Source: an uncultured Anaerotignum sp. (GTDB taxonomy: Bacteria; Bacillota; Clostridia; Lachnospirales; Anaerotignaceae). From it: a stretch of DNA of 7,496 nt. The notes beneath the pieces were generated by a model that was given only the letters and a program-made list of their open reading frames with translations, was not told the DNA's origin and did no database searches. Below are positions 1 through 5,531 of this stretch, piece by piece. The translations under genes were made by a program, and so were the position numbers. Within the stretch, counting starts at the first letter, position 1. Each line of letters starts with the position of its first letter. The stretch covers positions 1 to 7,496 of the forward strand of contig NZ_CAKQVD010000075.1 of NCBI RefSeq assembly GCF_934277605.1. The letters are read 5' to 3'.

Positions 1-10
1 GGCATAATAA

Positions 11-71
11 TAGTCCCCTTATTGTAGTCTCGAAATTTTTGCTATTTCGAGTGTCTACTCTAAGGGGACTA
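11..71. repeat. Fold-back repeat, MITE-like hairpin
   Basis: An 11-bp perfect outer inverted repeat (TAGTCCCCTTA at 11-21, its complement at 61-71) encloses a second pairing block, GTAG 24-27 with CTAC 55-58, and an inner perfect 8-bp stem (CTCGAAAT 29-36 with ATTTCGAG 44-51). No T-run follows on either strand, so this is not a simple intrinsic terminator. The outer ends begin and end in TA and the repeat is self-contained, which would suit a very short non-autonomous transposable element or the structured end of an insertion sequence. That identity is inference; only the pairing is seen. Confidence 0.55.
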
Positions 72-127
72 TATCATGATGTGAGACAGAGCGGGTTTTT
101 TCTTTGGTTTTATGGGAAATAGGGCTT

Positions 128-155
128 TTATTTTGGGAGCTGTTCATGTTATAAT
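128..155 (+). promoter_or_regulatory. Promoter of the ABC-F gene
   Basis: A perfect -10 box TATAAT lies at 150-155. The best -35 match (TTATTT at 128-133, 16-bp spacer) is weak. Transcription would start near 162 and leave a leader of about 75 nt before the ABC-F start codon. The leader contains a 7-bp hairpin (TTACGGA 180-186 with TCCGTAA 192-198). Confidence 0.5.
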
Positions 156-237
156 AAAACTTAATATGCTTTTGGAAGATTACGGAAATTCTCCGTAAAG
201 CAATAGAAAAAATGAGTGAGAAAAAGGAGAGAAAAAC

Positions 238-1857
238 ATGATCGCTGCACAGGGTGTCAGCCTCCAATATGGCGGCAGAGTACTTTTCAACGACGTGAAT
301 ATCAATTTCACAAAGGGCAACTGTTATGGACTGATTGGTGCCAACGGTGCCGGCAAGTCCACATTTTTGAAGATTTTGGCAGGGGAGATGGAACCCAACA
401 AGGGCTCTGTATTCATTACCCCCGGAGAAAGAATGGCTGTTTTGAAGCAGGACCACTTCCTTTTTGATGAGTTCGATGTGGTGGAGTGTGTGTTATACGG
501 GCATAAGAGACTCTACGATATCCGCAAGGAAAAGGATGCACTCTATATGAAGGAGGACTTCACAGACGAGGACGGCATTAAGGCGGCAGAGCTGGAGGGC
601 GAATTTGCGGAGCTGGACGGCTGGGCTGCGGAATCCAATGCGGAAATGCTGCTGAACGGCTTGGGTGTTACAAATGAGTTTCATTATGTGAAAATGAAGG
701 AGCTGACGGGCGGACAGAAGGTGAAGGTGCTGCTGGCACAGGCTTTGTTCGGCAACCCCGATATTCTTCTTCTGGACGAGCCGACCAACCATCTGGATAT
801 TCATGCAATCAGATGGCTGGAGGAGTTTTTGATGAACTTTGAAAATACGGTTATCGTGGTTTCCCATGACCGTCATTTTCTGAATAAGGTCTGCACGAAT
901 ATTGCGGATATTGATTATGGAAAGATTACCATGTTTGTCGGCAACTATGATTTCTGGTACAGCTATACCCAGATGACACAGCGTCAGCTGAAGGACCAGA
1001 ATAAGCGTGTGGAGCAGAAAATCAAGGAGCTGCAGGACTTCATTCAGCGCTTTAGTGCGAATGCCTCCAAGGCGAAGCAGGCAACCTCCAGAAAGAAGCT
1101 GTTGGATAACCTGCAGATGGATACCATTAAGCCCTCCAGCCGCAGATATCCCTTTTGTAGCTTTAAGCAGGACAGAGAGGTCGGCAACGATGTGCTTTTG
1201 GTGGACGGGATTTCTAAAACCATTGACGGCAAGAGGGTGCTGAATGATGTCAGCTTTATGATTCGCCCGCACGAAAAGGTTGCCTTTGTCGGCAAGGATG
1301 AAATTGCAAGAACCACGCTGTTCCAGATTTTGATGGGCGAGCTGGAGCCGGATGCGGGCAGCTTTAAATGGGGAATTACCACAAAAACCGCATATTTTCC
1401 GAAGGATAACACAGAATACTTTGAGGGCAACAAGGACAGCCTGATTGAATGGCTGCGCCCCTTCGCAAAGGAAGGCGAGCAATATGATTCCGATATCCGT
1501 GGCTGGCTGGGCAGAATGCTGTTCAGCGGCGAGGAGGCGTTGAAGGAGGCAGGAGTGCTTTCCGGCGGCGAAAGGGTAAGATGTATGCTGTGCAAAATGA
1601 TGATGAGCGGCGCAAATGTGATGATTTTGGATGAGCCGACCAACCATTTGGATTTGGAATCCATCACAGCACTGAATGAGGGGCTGACGGACTATAAGGG
1701 GACACTGCTGTTTGATTCCCACGACCATCAGTTTGTGCAGACCATCGCAAACAGAGTCATTGAAATTTTGCCCGGCGGCATTATCGACAGACAGATGACC
1801 TATGATGAATACATTGAGGATGAAAGCATTGATGCAATCCGTGAAAAATTATCCTAA
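238..1857 (+). CDS. ABC-F family ATPase, YkpA/YbiT type
   Basis: This is a 539-residue soluble protein with two ABC ATPase domains and no membrane segments, the layout and length of the ABC-F ribosome-associated YkpA/YbiT group. ABC-F proteins bind the ribosomal E site and act on stalled or antibiotic-blocked ribosomes. The first domain is intact: Walker A GANGAGKST at residues 34-42, signature LTGGQ 156-160, Walker B ending in Glu181 followed by PTNHLD, and switch His210. A charged helical linker (about 242-300) matches the P-site tRNA interaction motif region. The second domain has signature LSGGE 441-445, Glu466, and His495 in FDSHD, but its Walker A reads GKDEIARTT (352-360), so the usual Gly and Lys are Ala357 and Arg358. 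The start is set by AGGAGA at 225-230, 7 bases before ATG. The exact cellular role, housekeeping or drug protection, cannot be told from sequence. Confidence 0.95.
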   Translation: MIAAQGVSLQYGGRVLFNDVNINFTKGNCYGLIGANGAGKSTFLKILAGEMEPNKGSVFITPGERMAVLKQDHFLFDEFDVVECVLYGHKRLYDIRKEKDALYMKEDFTDEDGIKAAELEGEFAELDGWAAESNAEMLLNGLGVTNEFHYVKMKELTGGQKVKVLLAQALFGNPDILLLDEPTNHLDIHAIRWLEEFLMNFENTVIVVSHDRHFLNKVCTNIADIDYGKITMFVGNYDFWYSYTQMTQRQLKDQNKRVEQKIKELQDFIQRFSANASKAKQATSRKKLLDNLQMDTIKPSSRRYPFCSFKQDREVGNDVLLVDGISKTIDGKRVLNDVSFMIRPHEKVAFVGKDEIARTTLFQILMGELEPDAGSFKWGITTKTAYFPKDNTEYFEGNKDSLIEWLRPFAKEGEQYDSDIRGWLGRMLFSGEEALKEAGVLSGGERVRCMLCKMMMSGANVMILDEPTNHLDLESITALNEGLTDYKGTLLFDSHDHQFVQTIANRVIEILPGGIIDRQMTYDEYIEDESIDAIREKLS

Positions 1858-1893
1858 ACGGGATATGCTGAACAAATAAATTCTGTAAGCTTA

Positions 1894-1925
1894 CTGCCTC
1901 TGCGCCTTGCGTAGGGGCAGCTTTT
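1894..1925 (+). terminator. Terminator-like hairpin between ABC-F and lysO genes
   Basis: A 12-bp stem (1894-1905 with 1909-1920, two G-T pairs) with a 3-base loop CTT is followed by CTTTT and then directly by the ribosome binding site of the next gene. The T-tract is short. It may terminate the ABC-F transcript partially, or act as an intercistronic stabiliser if the genes are co-transcribed. No clear promoter was found between it and the next gene. Confidence 0.55.
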
Positions 1926-1939
1926 GGAGGGATGGAAAC

Positions 1940-2221
1940 ATGAGATATATCTTTCTGGCAATCGGATTGGGGGTTTTGATTGGCTATCAAGGTTGGATAC
2001 GAGAGAGGGGAATCCGCTGGAACAGCAGATTGCAGACGGTTTGGCTGCTGCTTTTGATTTTCTGCATGGGCGTGAGCATCGGCAGAAACGGCGAGGTGGT
2101 CAGAAGCCTGCCGATTTTGGGTGGCAAGGCACTGCTGTTTGCTGTGATGACGGCAATCGGCAGTATTGCTGTGGTTTATATTCTTTCCACGCTGTTTTTG
2201 GAAAAGGAGGGGAAGAAATGA
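1940..2221 (+). CDS. LysO family exporter, N-terminal subunit (split lysO)
   Basis: A 93-residue, strongly hydrophobic protein with three likely membrane helices (about residues 2-17, 33-50 and 62-84) and a basic tail ending EKEGKK. It corresponds to the N-terminal part of the LysO/DUF340 lysine exporter (E. coli YbjE, about 299 residues). The two products here total 288 residues, which supports a split form of one transporter. GGAGG at 1926-1930 lies 9 bases before ATG 1940. The stop overlaps the next start (ATGA, 2218-2221), so translation is likely coupled and the products made in equal amounts for assembly in the membrane. Export of lysine is family knowledge for the full-length protein; substrate is not shown here. 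Confidence 0.82.
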   Translation: MRYIFLAIGLGVLIGYQGWIRERGIRWNSRLQTVWLLLLIFCMGVSIGRNGEVVRSLPILGGKALLFAVMTAIGSIAVVYILSTLFLEKEGKK

Positions 2222-2805
2222 GCCTTGTGATTTTGGTTGTTCTGGTGCTTGGCGTTGGGGCGGGCTACCTAATGCCTGCGGATGTGAGCGGCCTTCTGGA
2301 CAGTGCATCCACCTATATGCTGCTGCTGCTGTTGTTTTCCGTTGGGATTGATACGGGGCTGAATAAATCCGTTTTCACCCGCATCAAGGAATTGGGCTTT
2401 CGGATTTTGCTGATTCCGTTTGGGGTTGCGCTCGGCTCTCTTTGCGGCGGCGTGGTGACTGCTTTTTTGCTTTCCCTGCCCGTGAGGGAGGGCTTGGCGA
2501 TTTCCGCAGGCTTGGGCTGGTATAGCCTTTCGGGTGTGCTGATTACGGAGGCAGGCAATCCCGTTGGCGGCACGATTGCGTTTTTGGCGAATGTGCTTCG
2601 TGAAATGCTGACGTTTGTCATTGTGCCGTTTGTGGCAAGCCATTTGAATTATTATTGTGCCATTGCGCCGGCAGGGGCAACCTCTATGGACACCACCTTG
2701 GGCATTATCAGCAAAAACACGAATGGCACGATTGCCGTGCTTGCCTTTGTGAACGGTATTATGTGTACGCTTTTGGTGCCGATATTGGTGCCGCTGTTCC
2801 TGTAA
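2218..2805 (+). CDS. lysO: Lysine exporter LysO family, C-terminal subunit
   Basis: A 195-residue polytopic membrane protein matching the conserved C-terminal core of LysO (DUF340). Hydrophobic segments lie at about residues 2-18, 31-46, 61-85, 92-110, 117-140 and 170-195. Family-typical stretches include the LLLLLFSVGIDTG helix (35-47), AGLGWYSLSGVLITEAG (97-113) and the polar ATSMDTTLG loop (154-162), which in this family lies near the transport path. GGAGGGGAAGA upstream, inside the 3' end of the previous gene, serves as ribosome binding site, and the 4-base ATGA overlap implies coupled translation. No terminator hairpin follows the stop codon before the tRNA promoter at 2838, so the operon may read into the tRNA terminator. 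No lysine riboswitch fits in the short upstream gap. Confidence 0.88.
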   Translation: MSLVILVVLVLGVGAGYLMPADVSGLLDSASTYMLLLLLFSVGIDTGLNKSVFTRIKELGFRILLIPFGVALGSLCGGVVTAFLLSLPVREGLAISAGLGWYSLSGVLITEAGNPVGGTIAFLANVLREMLTFVIVPFVASHLNYYCAIAPAGATSMDTTLGIISKNTNGTIAVLAFVNGIMCTLLVPILVPLFL

Positions 2806-2837
2806 AAGCGGAAAATGAAAAAAATATAAAAAAGGTG

Positions 2838-2866
2838 TTGACAAAAGTGTTTCGGTGCGGTATTAT
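2838..2866 (+). promoter_or_regulatory. Promoter of first tRNA-Leu
   Basis: A perfect -35 box TTGACA (2838-2843) and a -10 box TATTAT (2861-2866) are separated by 17 bp. TATAAT also occurs 3 bases further on (2864-2869) but would give a 20-bp spacer. The tRNA begins about 21 bases after the -10 box. Confidence 0.8.
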
Positions 2867-2886
2867 AATCAAGCGCACTGAGATGT

Positions 2887-2971
2887 GCGGATGTGGCGGA
2901 ACTGGCAGACGCGCTAGATTCAGGTTCTAGTGGGCATTGCGCCCGTGCAGGTTCAAGTCCTGTCATCCGCA
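2887..2971 (+). tRNA. tRNA-Leu (CAG)
   Basis: An 85-nt class II tRNA. The acceptor stem pairs GCGGATG (2887-2893) with CATCCGC (2964-2970) and the discriminator base is A2971, as expected for leucine. The anticodon stem CTAGA/TCTAG frames loop TTCAGGT with anticodon CAG at 2921-2923. A long variable arm (GGGC..GCCC) and the T-loop TTCAAGT are present. The 3' CCA is not encoded. It reads Leu CTG codons. An identical copy lies 169 bases downstream of its end. Confidence 0.97.
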
Positions 2972-2983
2972 GTAATTGCGGAA

Positions 2984-3014
2984 AAGACCATTGTGGATTG
3001 CAGTGGTCTTTTTT
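2984..3014 (+). terminator. Terminator of first tRNA-Leu
   Basis: A 10-bp stem (AAGACCATTG 2984-2993 with CAGTGGTCTT 3001-3010, one G-T pair) with a 7-base loop is followed by an uninterrupted T-run to 3014. This is a classic intrinsic terminator that ends the tRNA transcript shortly after the mature 3' end. Confidence 0.9.
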
Positions 3015-3090
3015 ATTTTCTAAAAAGAAGTTGTATTTTTGGGGATGAAAGAAAGATTTGAAAAAAAGAAAAAAATTTATCGGAAAATGC

Positions 3091-3119
3091 TTGACATTTT
3101 TTGCTGTATGAAGTATGAT
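3091..3119 (+). promoter_or_regulatory. Promoter of second tRNA-Leu
   Basis: TTGACA (3091-3096), a 17-bp spacer and TATGAT (3114-3119) give a strong sigma-A type promoter 21 bases before the second tRNA. The two tRNA copies are therefore separate transcription units rather than one operon. Confidence 0.85.
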
Positions 3120-3140
3120 AGTCAAGCACACGAAAAATGT

Positions 3141-3225
3141 GCGGATGTGGCGGAACTGGCAGACGCGCTAGATTCAGGTTCTAGTGGGCATTGCGCCCGT
3201 GCAGGTTCAAGTCCTGTCATCCGCA
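3141..3225 (+). tRNA. tRNA-Leu (CAG), second identical copy
   Basis: It is base-for-base identical to the copy at 2887-2971, with anticodon CAG at 3175-3177 and no encoded CCA. Its promoter and terminator differ in sequence from those of the first copy, yet four bases before the tRNA (ATGT) and the trailer GT-A/C-ATTGCGGAAAA are shared. This points to a local duplication with conserved processing signals. It is not the integration site of the element: the junction lies downstream, inside the next gene. Confidence 0.97.
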
Positions 3226-3235
3226 GTCATTGCGG

Positions 3236-3271
3236 AAAAACAGCGGTATCGAAGGATGCCGCTGTTTTTTT
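3236..3271 (+). terminator. Terminator of second tRNA-Leu
   Basis: A 10-bp stem (CAGCGGTATC 3241-3250 with GATGCCGCTG 3255-3264, one G-T pair) has a GAAG loop. It is preceded by five A's and followed by seven T's (3265-3271). Strong intrinsic terminator. Confidence 0.92.
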
Positions 3272-3304
3272 GCGCTTTTTGCACAGATATATCCGCAAAA
3301 ACAG

Positions 3305-3333
3305 TTTTGCATAATTGTTTTCTGTGATATAAT
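3305..3333 (+). promoter_or_regulatory. Promoter of the truncated DUF1385-like gene
   Basis: A perfect -10 TATAAT lies at 3328-3333 with a weak -35 (TTTTGC 3305-3310, 17-bp spacer). It sits about 27 bases before the start codon of the interrupted gene, so the host gene kept its promoter when the element inserted. Confidence 0.55.
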
Positions 3334-3359
3334 AAATATTTATGAAAGGAGATGATTCT

Positions 3360-3425
3360 GTGTCAGATAGAAAAAGACCAACCAACATCGGCGGTCATGC
3401 ACCTATTGATTTTGGGTGTATATAA
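3360..3425 (+). pseudogene. 5' remnant of a DUF1385/YqhQ-like gene at the attL junction
   Basis: A strong ribosome binding site AAAGGAG (3345-3351) lies 8 bases before GTG 3360. The reading frame begins VSDRKRPTNIGGHAPIDFG and stops at TAA 3423 after 21 codons. The segment NIGGHAPID resembles the conserved start NIGGQAVIEG of the DUF1385 (YqhQ-like) integral membrane family, recalled from memory. Similarity fades after about residue 13-14, close to the end of the serine recombinase gene. The reading is that the host gene was cut here by insertion of the element and the rest lies at the other end, beyond this window. An alternative is an unrelated 21-codon ORF, but the promoter and good ribosome binding site argue for a real gene start. 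Confidence 0.6.
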
Positions 3426-3430
3426 AACCA
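3390..3430. other. Probable attL junction of the integrated element
   Basis: Host-like coding (upstream) changes to element sequence (downstream) in this stretch. It lies immediately beyond the stop codon of a large serine recombinase pointing outward, the usual position of an attachment site for this integrase class. The exact crossover dinucleotide cannot be fixed without the empty site or attR. The best estimate is near 3393-3405. Confidence 0.5.
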
Positions 3431-4834
3431 CTATATATAGAAAACAACCTCCCACCTATCCCTATATATAAGAATTTTATGAATAAATGTCTTTAGGATA
3501 GTTCGTTTTTCTTCTGCGGTTTGCACATTTCTATATAAATCCCATGCGGACTTTATTTTTTTGCGCAGAATATCCTCTTTTTCATTTGTCCGGAGAGGGG
3601 CGGGCACATTCTTTGTTTCCGCTTCGATTATTTTTTTGTTATTCTCCAAACCTTGGCGGATCTCTCTGTACTCGTCCAAATCAAAAACCCCGCCTAAATA
3701 AGCATCCTTCGCCCGTTTGAGTTCAGCATTTATTTTTTCGATTTGACCTTTAGAAGCGTCTGTCGGTTTTGCTTTTTCTGCATCCTTGCTGACAATCAAG
3801 GAAATAGACGCACCTGCAAGAATACTCTGAAGATAAGCATCCACTTCATCTTCCAGCTTTGCGGCATCAAATATCTTTGTGAAGCAGCAATCTCCCCTGT
3901 ATTGGCTGGCATCCCGACAGGTGTAGGTGTCGAACTTGCGACGCTGCCAATCTTGATTTGGCTTGACACGCATAATGCTACCGCACTCGCCGCAGTAGAG
4001 CAGTCCCAGAAGGTGATGCTTGGTGTAGTTATTTCCCCTATAGGTGTGCGTGCGTGTCATGAGATTGGATTTCTCCTGCACTCTATGAAATAGAGCCGGA
4101 TCCAGGATGGCGGGGAAGTCGGCAGGGTATACGGTGCCGTTCCAGAGGTTTTCGCCGATGTATTTTGAATTTTTCAAAATCTGCTTAACCTGAAATGTCT
4201 GCCATCCTCCGATGATGCCCTTGTAGGTGGGAATTTTGCTTTCGTTCAGCCATTTGGCGATTTTCATGTGTCCCCAACCATCGTCATAAAATCTGTAGAT
4301 CTTGTGGATAACCCCCGCCTGTGTCTCATTTACATAGACGTTTCCGTCTTTGCAGTAATAGCCGTAGGGCATTTGCCCCATGTGCTTCCCTTTTAAAGCA
4401 CGTTCATTCATTCCTTTGAATACCTCTGCGGAGAGATTGCGCACATAATATTCAGCCATCAGCTCATAAAGACCTTCCATGAAGAATCCCATGGGGCTAT
4501 CCTCGATAGGTTCTGTGATGGAAACCACATTCACCTTGGCAGCCTGCAAGCTGTTTTTGACAGAGCGAGACAATTCCACCTTACGAGCGAAGCGGTCAAA
4601 TTTATGAACAAGAATCACATTGATTTTTCCGGAAAAGGCAGCGGAAAGCATCTGCTGAAACGCAGGGCGTTTGCTGATCTGCCCTGTGATGCCTTCGTCT
4701 TTGTATTCCTTGAATATTTCAATATTATTCTTCCGGCAATATTCACGCAGGGCACGCAGTTGTGCAGGAATAGAGTTTTCCCGTTTCGCCTGCTCCTCAG
4801 AGGATACACGGGCGTATAATGCTGCTTTTAACAT
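3431..4834 (-). CDS. Large serine recombinase (site-specific integrase)
   Basis: A 467-residue large serine recombinase that would integrate and excise the element. The N-terminal resolvase domain (about 1-145) has catalytic Ser11 in YARVSSEEQ and the arginines of HKFDRFAR (Arg81, Arg84). It is followed by the recombinase domain (about 155-265), a zinc ribbon with Cys281, Cys284, Cys306 and Cys316 or Cys317, and a helical coiled-coil region (about 360-410) that in this family controls synapsis and directionality. The start is the ATG at 4832-4834, set by AAAGGAGGT (complement of 4841-4849) 6 bases upstream. An in-frame ATG 12 codons earlier lies before that site and is rejected. The gene faces outward with its stop about 30 bases from the presumed attL. 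No terminator follows it, so transcription may leave the element. No recombination directionality factor was recognised nearby. Confidence 0.95.
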   Translation of the reverse strand: MLKAALYARVSSEEQAKRENSIPAQLRALREYCRKNNIEIFKEYKDEGITGQISKRPAFQQMLSAAFSGKINVILVHKFDRFARKVELSRSVKNSLQAAKVNVVSITEPIEDSPMGFFMEGLYELMAEYYVRNLSAEVFKGMNERALKGKHMGQMPYGYYCKDGNVYVNETQAGVIHKIYRFYDDGWGHMKIAKWLNESKIPTYKGIIGGWQTFQVKQILKNSKYIGENLWNGTVYPADFPAILDPALFHRVQEKSNLMTRTHTYRGNNYTKHHLLGLLYCGECGSIMRVKPNQDWQRRKFDTYTCRDASQYRGDCCFTKIFDAAKLEDEVDAYLQSILAGASISLIVSKDAEKAKPTDASKGQIEKINAELKRAKDAYLGGVFDLDEYREIRQGLENNKKIIEAETKNVPAPLRTNEKEDILRKKIKSAWDLYRNVQTAEEKRTILKTFIHKILIYRDRWEVVFYI

Positions 4835-4887
4835 ATTCAGACCTCCTTTATTTGATTTTGGGTATAGCAAATAAAGCGGTCTTGTGT

Positions 4888-4893
4888 TATAAT
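4888..4893 (+). promoter_or_regulatory. Extended -10 promoter for the plus-strand small RNA
   Basis: TGTTATAAT (4885-4893) is a perfect extended -10 element on the plus strand, with no good -35. Expected start is near 4900. It faces the minus-strand promoter at 4911-4916. Confidence 0.5.
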
Positions 4894-4910
4894 CTGCTTG
4901 TCGAGGGCGG

Positions 4911-4939
4911 ATTATACCACGGTATGACCGCTATATGAA
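4911..4939 (-). promoter_or_regulatory. Extended -10 promoter of the integrase gene
   Basis: On the minus strand TGGTATAAT gives an extended -10 box (TATAAT, complement of 4911-4916). A partial -35 TTCATA (complement of 4934-4939) lies at 17 bp. Transcription would start near 4904 and give the integrase a leader of about 70 nt. This lets the integrase be expressed separately from the repressor gene upstream of it. Confidence 0.55.
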
Positions 4940-4975
4940 TCCTCTTTCCTGTTGGCGCAGGAAGGGGGATTTTTT
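4938..4975 (+). terminator. Plus-strand terminator abutting the repressor 3' end
   Basis: A 14-bp stem (AATCCTCTTTCCTG 4938-4951 with CAGGAAGGGGGATT 4958-4971, two G-T pairs) with loop TTGGCG is followed by T's to 4975. The polarity is plus strand, opposite to both flanking genes. On the minus strand there is no T-run after the hairpin, so it is a poor terminator for the repressor. Confidence 0.8.
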
Positions 4976-4977
4976 AT

Positions 4978-5442
4978 TTAGTCTTTGGTATAAGGCGCAG
5001 GTGTTTGCGCTGCCTTTTGTATGGTATTCGAAAGTTCGTATTCTTCGTACACGAGATTTGGGATCTCTGTTTTAGGGGTACTTCTTTCGTATTCTTTTTC
5101 CTGGGCTTTTTTTCGTTCAGATTCTTTTTCGATAACGGTGTTGACGAGGTCTTTTCCATAATTATCCAAAACTCGATATTTTTCTATTAAGTCAGTTTCC
5201 TCCATGTTTAGACGAATACTACCATCTTCATTGTATCCATCATATCCAAAAGCGGCGAACACATCATTTACATTGTATAGTTTACAGAGTTTGAGAAGCA
5301 TATCTGCTGATGGTTCTGCTCTACCTGTTTCCCAAGCACTGAAAGTAGATTGGCGAATCCCCAACATATCATATACCTGTTTTTGAGTGTAGCCTGCTTT
5401 TAATCGCAGTTCTTTTAACGTTTCAGAAAAATTCTTTTTCAT
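4978..5442 (-). CDS. XRE/CI-type repressor with N-terminal HTH
   Basis: A 154-residue DNA-binding protein. Residues about 6-60 form an HTH_3 (XRE family) domain: LRLKAGYTQKQVYDMLGI, then the recognition part RQSTFSAWETGRAEPS. The middle region EETDLIEKYRVLDNYGKDLV (81-100) resembles the helical segment common in repressors of Firmicutes prophages and integrative elements. The last 50 residues are charged and low in hydrophobic content. At this length there is no room for a LexA-type self-cleaving domain, so induction would need another route, such as a separate protease or antirepressor; none is seen here. The start ATG (5440-5442) has a modest upstream AGGGAAG. It is divergent from the Cro-like gene across a dyad-rich 149-base gap and is the likely lysogeny or maintenance repressor. 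Confidence 0.9.
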   Translation of the reverse strand: MKKNFSETLKELRLKAGYTQKQVYDMLGIRQSTFSAWETGRAEPSADMLLKLCKLYNVNDVFAAFGYDGYNEDGSIRLNMEETDLIEKYRVLDNYGKDLVNTVIEKESERKKAQEKEYERSTPKTEIPNLVYEEYELSNTIQKAAQTPAPYTKD

Positions 5443-5465
5443 TTTTTCACTTCCCTTTGCTTTTT

Positions 5466-5493
5466 ATTATAACAAAAAAATTTGTCAAGTCAA
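5466..5493 (-). promoter_or_regulatory. Repressor promoter
   Basis: On the minus strand TTGACT (complement of 5488-5493), a 16-bp spacer and TATAAT (complement of 5466-5471) form a strong promoter for the repressor. The -35 box lies inside an operator-like dyad, which fits autoregulation. Confidence 0.7.
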
Positions 5494-5531
5494 CAAAAAT
5501 ATTGAAAAATTTGTTAAAACAACTTGACAAA
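5481..5531. promoter_or_regulatory. Operator region with paired dyads
   Basis: The perfect 10-bp inverted repeat TTTGTCAAGT (5481-5490) and ACTTGACAAA (5522-5531) places one arm on the -35 region of each divergent promoter. Inside it lie TTTGT-N7-ACAAA (5481-5497) and the perfect dyad TTGTT-AA-AACAA (5511-5522). A shared half-site of the TTTGT type is seen at each. This is the expected arrangement for a repressor and Cro-like protein competing at back-to-back promoters; the assignment of which protein binds which site is inference. Confidence 0.65.

Larger units (their letters stand above)
4900..4975 (+). ncRNA. Putative 76-nt small RNA between integrase and repressor
   Basis: A plus-strand extended -10 promoter (4885-4893) is followed within 80 bases by a strong plus-strand terminator (4938-4975), yet no plus-strand gene lies between them or directly after. 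The transcript would be about 76 nt. It lies opposite the DNA between the integrase promoter and the repressor 3' end and stops just before running antisense through the repressor. It holds a 4-codon start-stop (ATG 4924, MTAI) without a good ribosome binding site. The RNA is inferred from signals only. Confidence 0.4.

Noticed and set aside
493..1728. Long minus-strand open frame opposite the ABC-F gene
   Set aside because: It lies wholly antisense to a clear ABC-F coding sequence, has His/Leu/Gln-rich composition typical of a shadow frame, and has no ribosome binding site.
3141..3225. tRNA-Leu as the attachment site of the element
   Set aside because: Both tRNA copies are complete with their terminators. 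The integrase is a serine type and lies beyond a broken protein gene, so the junction is in that gene rather than in the tRNA 3' end.
4835..4870. 12-codon N-terminal extension of the serine recombinase
   Set aside because: The ribosome binding site AAAGGAGGT lies inside the extension, directly before the ATG at 4832-4834 whose product starts like other serine recombinases.
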